Assembly (NCBI RefSeq): GCF_020179385.1
Contig: NZ_JAIBLJ010000011.1
Coordinates: 42,258 to 106,257, forward strand
From: Alkalihalobacillus sp. YIM B00296
GTDB taxonomy: Bacteria; Bacillota; Bacilli; Bacillales; Fictibacillaceae
Direction: 5' to 3'
DNA: 64,000 bases
This document shows, piece after piece, positions 61,843 through 64,000 of the stretch (positions are counted from its first letter, which is position 1; each line of letters begins with the position of its first letter). The translations under genes and the position numbers were made by a program. The notes beneath the pieces were generated by a model. That model made no database searches. It saw only the letters and a list, made by a program, of their open reading frames with translations, and had not been told where the DNA came from.

Positions 61843-62256
61843 TTATTCTAAATCGTCAAAGGGGCGGACTATTGTCAGCCCCTTTTGCTGTACTTGATTT
61901 TTTTGGACAACGATCAACGTGGCGACCATCTCGTAATGCCCTTTTGCCTGCGCAATCGGACAATAGATCTGATATTCCCCCGCCTCGAATATCTTTTTGA
62001 TGGACCCTTTACCTTTGATCCTTACCTTTTCCATTCCTTTTATTGCAAACTCATGCTCACCTTCCTCACTTTTGAAATTGATTGTGATGGGTTGGTCAGC
62101 AAAAACTTTATATATTTTCTTATTGAACTGCCAATTTTTTGCTTCCACCTCAATAACTGTCACCGGTAAATCAGAAGGCACATCTTCGGTTCCGTCTGCT
62201 GTTCCACAAGCTCCCAAAAACATCATTCCGACCATGAAAAGAATAAATTTATGCAT
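61843..62256 (-). CDS. Cupredoxin-like lipoprotein
   Basis: A 137-residue protein with a lipoprotein signal (FMVGMMFLGAC, Cys about residue 17) and a cupredoxin fold resembling cytochrome oxidase subunit II. Likely copper ligands are His in EGEHEFAI, then Cys in YQIYCPIAQAKGHYEM with the following His and Met, i.e. a single-copper H-C-H-M set rather than the two-Cys CuA site. It should sit on the outer face of the membrane and carry electrons or copper. GGAGG is upstream. Confidence 0.82.
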   Translation of the reverse strand: MHKFILFMVGMMFLGACGTADGTEDVPSDLPVTVIEVEAKNWQFNKKIYKVFADQPITINFKSEEGEHEFAIKGMEKVRIKGKGSIKKIFEAGEYQIYCPIAQAKGHYEMVATLIVVQKNQVQQKGLTIVRPFDDLE

Positions 62257-62428
62257 CAAAGTGGCTCCTCCATCAATTTTCGATCGGTCCCTACCATATT
62301 GGTATTATATTTTCGCTAATACTGCTTTTCATACCAAATAAAAAACTGACCAAATCAGGGAGAATACTTGACGCGTTAAAGTTCCAACCCGCAGTATTGC
62401 TCTACTATTTTTGATCAGTCTTTTTTCC

Positions 62429-62818
62429 TTAGTAACATACGAATGAAACGATCTGGCGACGGTCAATACCGAAGTACACCCATCTTCGTCCTGTCCATCG
62501 ATAGCCTGCAACAGAATTCCTTCCGACAAATGTGAGCCAAGCCCAGAAAGAATATCCGCCTCTCAACCAAATGTAGACGTATCTTCGTAAACAAGGCCTC
62601 AATGCGCCAGGGTCTACCGCATAAGCACCCGTACCTGGACTAGCTTGAAGTGCAGATGGTGACTGGTTCGGTTTAAAACTCGGAGGCGGTCCTGGCGGAG
62701 GTCCACCTCCACTAGGAAAAGGCGGACCAGGTGGGGGGCCGATTTGTTGCTGGCCCCCTCCGCCGAGAATGTTTTGCATTATGGAAGCAAGTGGATTCTG
62801 CCGATTATTCAAAGACAT
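62429..62818 (-). CDS. Proline/glycine-rich protein with conserved aromatic C-terminal domain
   Basis: A 129-residue protein. Residues about 18-65 are low complexity Gly/Pro (GGGGQQQIGPPPGPPFP). The last 55 residues are rich in Tyr, Trp and Arg with Cys at both ends (CLRRYVYIWLRGGYSFWAW, then FGIDRRQIVSFVCY). This C-terminal pattern recurs in short Bacillus proteins of unknown function. GGGGGAG precedes the ATG. A surface or spore location would fit the composition, but is not shown. Confidence 0.75.
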   Translation of the reverse strand: MSLNNRQNPLASIMQNILGGGGQQQIGPPPGPPFPSGGGPPPGPPPSFKPNQSPSALQASPGTGAYAVDPGALRPCLRRYVYIWLRGGYSFWAWLTFVGRNSVAGYRWTGRRWVYFGIDRRQIVSFVCY

Positions 62819-62971
62819 ACTCCCCCTTCAATATGGGTTTCAGACTATCATATGTCAATTGAAACTTTAGAGTGCAGGCTTTCACCCATCTTCCAAATCT
62901 TAACTATCCATACCCGAAAAATAACCAATTTTTACGAATGTGTATATAAACATTCCTTCAGGAGGTGTACT

Positions 62972-63187
62972 GTGTCCAAATACATCATCAACCACAAGAA
63001 AAAAACGGTTCATCTTTCCTCTTATGTTTGCGACGCATGTCGCATCCCTAATTATGAAAGCACTATCCGTGAAGACAGTACAGACGAAGAACATGTCCAT
63101 TTTTTAATCCAAACGTCATATGAGCAATGCCCTTACTGCTTTGAACTATCTCCCTCCATGACTACACCGAAGATCCGAGTGATATAA
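62972..63187 (+). CDS. Small zinc-finger-like protein
   Basis: A 71-residue protein starting at GTG 62972 with AGGAGGTG 5 bases upstream. It has one pair CDAC near residue 20 and a second pair CPYC near 52, compatible with one zinc-binding site. An acidic loop (REDSTDEEHVH) lies between. No family recognised. Confidence 0.7.
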   Translation: MSKYIINHKKKTVHLSSYVCDACRIPNYESTIREDSTDEEHVHFLIQTSYEQCPYCFELSPSMTTPKIRVI

Positions 63188-63332
63188 AAGGACAATCTTA
63201 TCGTATTCCAATGGTCTTACGATCCAATTCAAATGAGGCAATAGACAAGCTGACACAGATCCAGGCATAAGGTAAATCAATGGAAATGAAAATGACCAAA
63301 AAGGACTTATTACATCCTTCAAGGTCAATGTT

Positions 63333-63467
63333 TCAGCTGCGTTCTTTTTGGTAAGCAATGAGTATGATATCTTCATTGCTTTCTTTCTTCAGTTCTTTTT
63401 CGTAGTACTGAATCTTATCCAACATTTCCTTCGAAACATCCGCTACCGGATAATTTTGATCTTTCAT
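63333..63467 (-). CDS. Small acidic/charged protein
   Basis: A 44-residue ORF, MKDQNYPVADVSKEMLDKIQ and onward, ending YQKERS, with AAGGAG 9 bases upstream of the ATG. It is 5 bases behind the previous small gene, whose stop codon lies inside its ribosome binding site. One predicted helix, no motif. Confidence 0.6.
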   Translation of the reverse strand: MKDQNYPVADVSKEMLDKIQYYEKELKKESNEDIILIAYQKERS

Positions 63468-63472
63468 TAGTG

Positions 63473-63694
63473 TCAGCTCCTTTTTCCGTCCTTCGTATAC
63501 TGAATGATATCCCTATCATCAATATCATCAACCGCAGCATCGGTTTCATCAAAATCTACAATTGAATTTCCCATTGATCCATCCATGAAATACTGGTCAG
63601 CTTCATTTTCGGTGATCGTACCGAATCCAGGATTAATGGCGGAATCGGAATGTAATTCAGGCTGCCTTTTATCACGACTAGAATCTTTATTCAT
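63473..63694 (-). CDS. Small acidic hypothetical protein
   Basis: A 73-residue protein, hydrophilic and acidic (DFDETDAAVDDIDDRD near the end), with an N-terminus MNKDSSRDKRQPELHSDSA. It resembles in composition the small sporulation-related or stress proteins of Bacillus, but no family is assigned. AAAAGGAG is upstream of ATG 63694. Forms an operon with the 44-residue gene. Confidence 0.65.
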   Translation of the reverse strand: MNKDSSRDKRQPELHSDSAINPGFGTITENEADQYFMDGSMGNSIVDFDETDAAVDDIDDRDIIQYTKDGKRS

Positions 63695-63961
63695 TGCTAT
63701 CACTCCTTTTAAAAAGCTTTTTTTACACCATTTTTGGTGCAGCGGTTTGGCTGTCCATCGAACAGAAACAGCTACTCTTATTTTTACGTATATTTTGAAG
63801 ATCTATTACTAACCTTGACTTAAAGGATGATTTTCATACTCAATTTGAAAAGTGAAGGATGGTTCTTTTATAACTTAGGCTGTTTTCGTATAGGTTGTTG
63901 TTTTAGGATTTGGAAATATACTCGCTTCCCACGGGCGAAAGAAAAGCGGAAGCGACCTCCA

Positions 63962-64000
63962 ATCGAGTAGGAGGGGGTGACTAACCCCCGACCTCTCACA
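63962..64000 (-). mobile_element. 3' end of a group II intron (domain VI region), partial
   Basis: On the minus strand the edge reads TGTGAGAGGTCGGGGG-TTAGTCA-CCCCCTCCTACTCGAT, the typical sequence after domain V of Bacillaceae group II introns, with a GGGGG/CCCCC domain VI hairpin and a terminal AT. Domain V and the intron-encoded RT would lie beyond the window. The flanking 63890-63961 resembles GAAAAGCGGAAGCG-type intergenic repeats. Confidence 0.55.

Overview
The window looks like chromosomal DNA of a spore-forming member of the Bacillaceae. Nearly every recognisable gene has a close Bacillus-type counterpart: addBA-sbcDC, cotJABC, asnO, yisK, yisL, yhcW/yhcX, pgcA, ynfA, mtnE, a ykoY-type terC with its Mn riboswitch, and an IDEAL-domain protein. 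Starts are typically preceded by strong AGGAGG-type ribosome binding sites. No rRNA or tRNA gene, prophage or CRISPR array was seen. Species cannot be fixed from the sequence alone.

Layout. 0-2.9 kb: end of a probable proB, proA, a YitT-family membrane protein, ynfA and a small CxxCxGxG protein. 3-7.7 kb: pgcA, then the leftward yhcW/VOC/yhcX operon. 7.7-8.7 kb: repeats and a dead group II intron reverse transcriptase directly behind the asnO terminator. 8.7-16.7 kb: asnO, mtnE, an mtnU remnant, a scrambled GGDEF/EAL pseudogene, yisL and rocD. 16.8-19.6 kb: leftward operon of pterin dehydratase, YisK-type FAH protein and succinate-semialdehyde-type dehydrogenase. 19.9-26 kb: B12-binding radical SAM protein, trhA, a YknWX-like pair without its ABC transporter, a decayed methyltransferase and a DUF421 protein. 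26.3-38.1 kb: the addB-addA-sbcD-sbcC recombination and repair operon. 39-45.7 kb: an ABC-F protein behind a leader-peptide attenuator, an acetyltransferase, a broken AAC(6')-like gene, an O-methyltransferase, and terC/ykoY under a Mn riboswitch. 45.8-50.4 kb: cotJABC, doxX, map, a TVP38 protein and a PNPOx-like protein. 50.6-57.2 kb: a 4-hydroxyphenylacetate catabolic operon (dapA-like, hpaG, hpaE, hpaB, hpaD) with a GntR regulator. 57.6-64 kb: a two-component system, a frameshifted HAD hydrolase and several small genes. The right edge probably enters the 3' end of a group II intron on the minus strand.

How genes work together. The HPA operon would take 4-hydroxyphenylacetate through homoprotocatechuate towards pyruvate and succinate semialdehyde. 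The GabD-like dehydrogenase at 16.8 kb could feed the last product into the TCA cycle. The local operon lacks recognisable hpaC, hpaF, hpaH and hpaI genes. rocD and proA both bear on glutamate semialdehyde/P5C metabolism.

Most distinctive features. Four intergenic arrays have a 20-21 bp period and appear to belong to one degenerate family. Two other loci carry 52-53 bp tandem repeats beginning with a GAGTACCT-like core. Two longer dispersed intergenic element families (about 65-90 bp and about 150 bp) are also present. At least seven decayed genes lie among otherwise intact operons.
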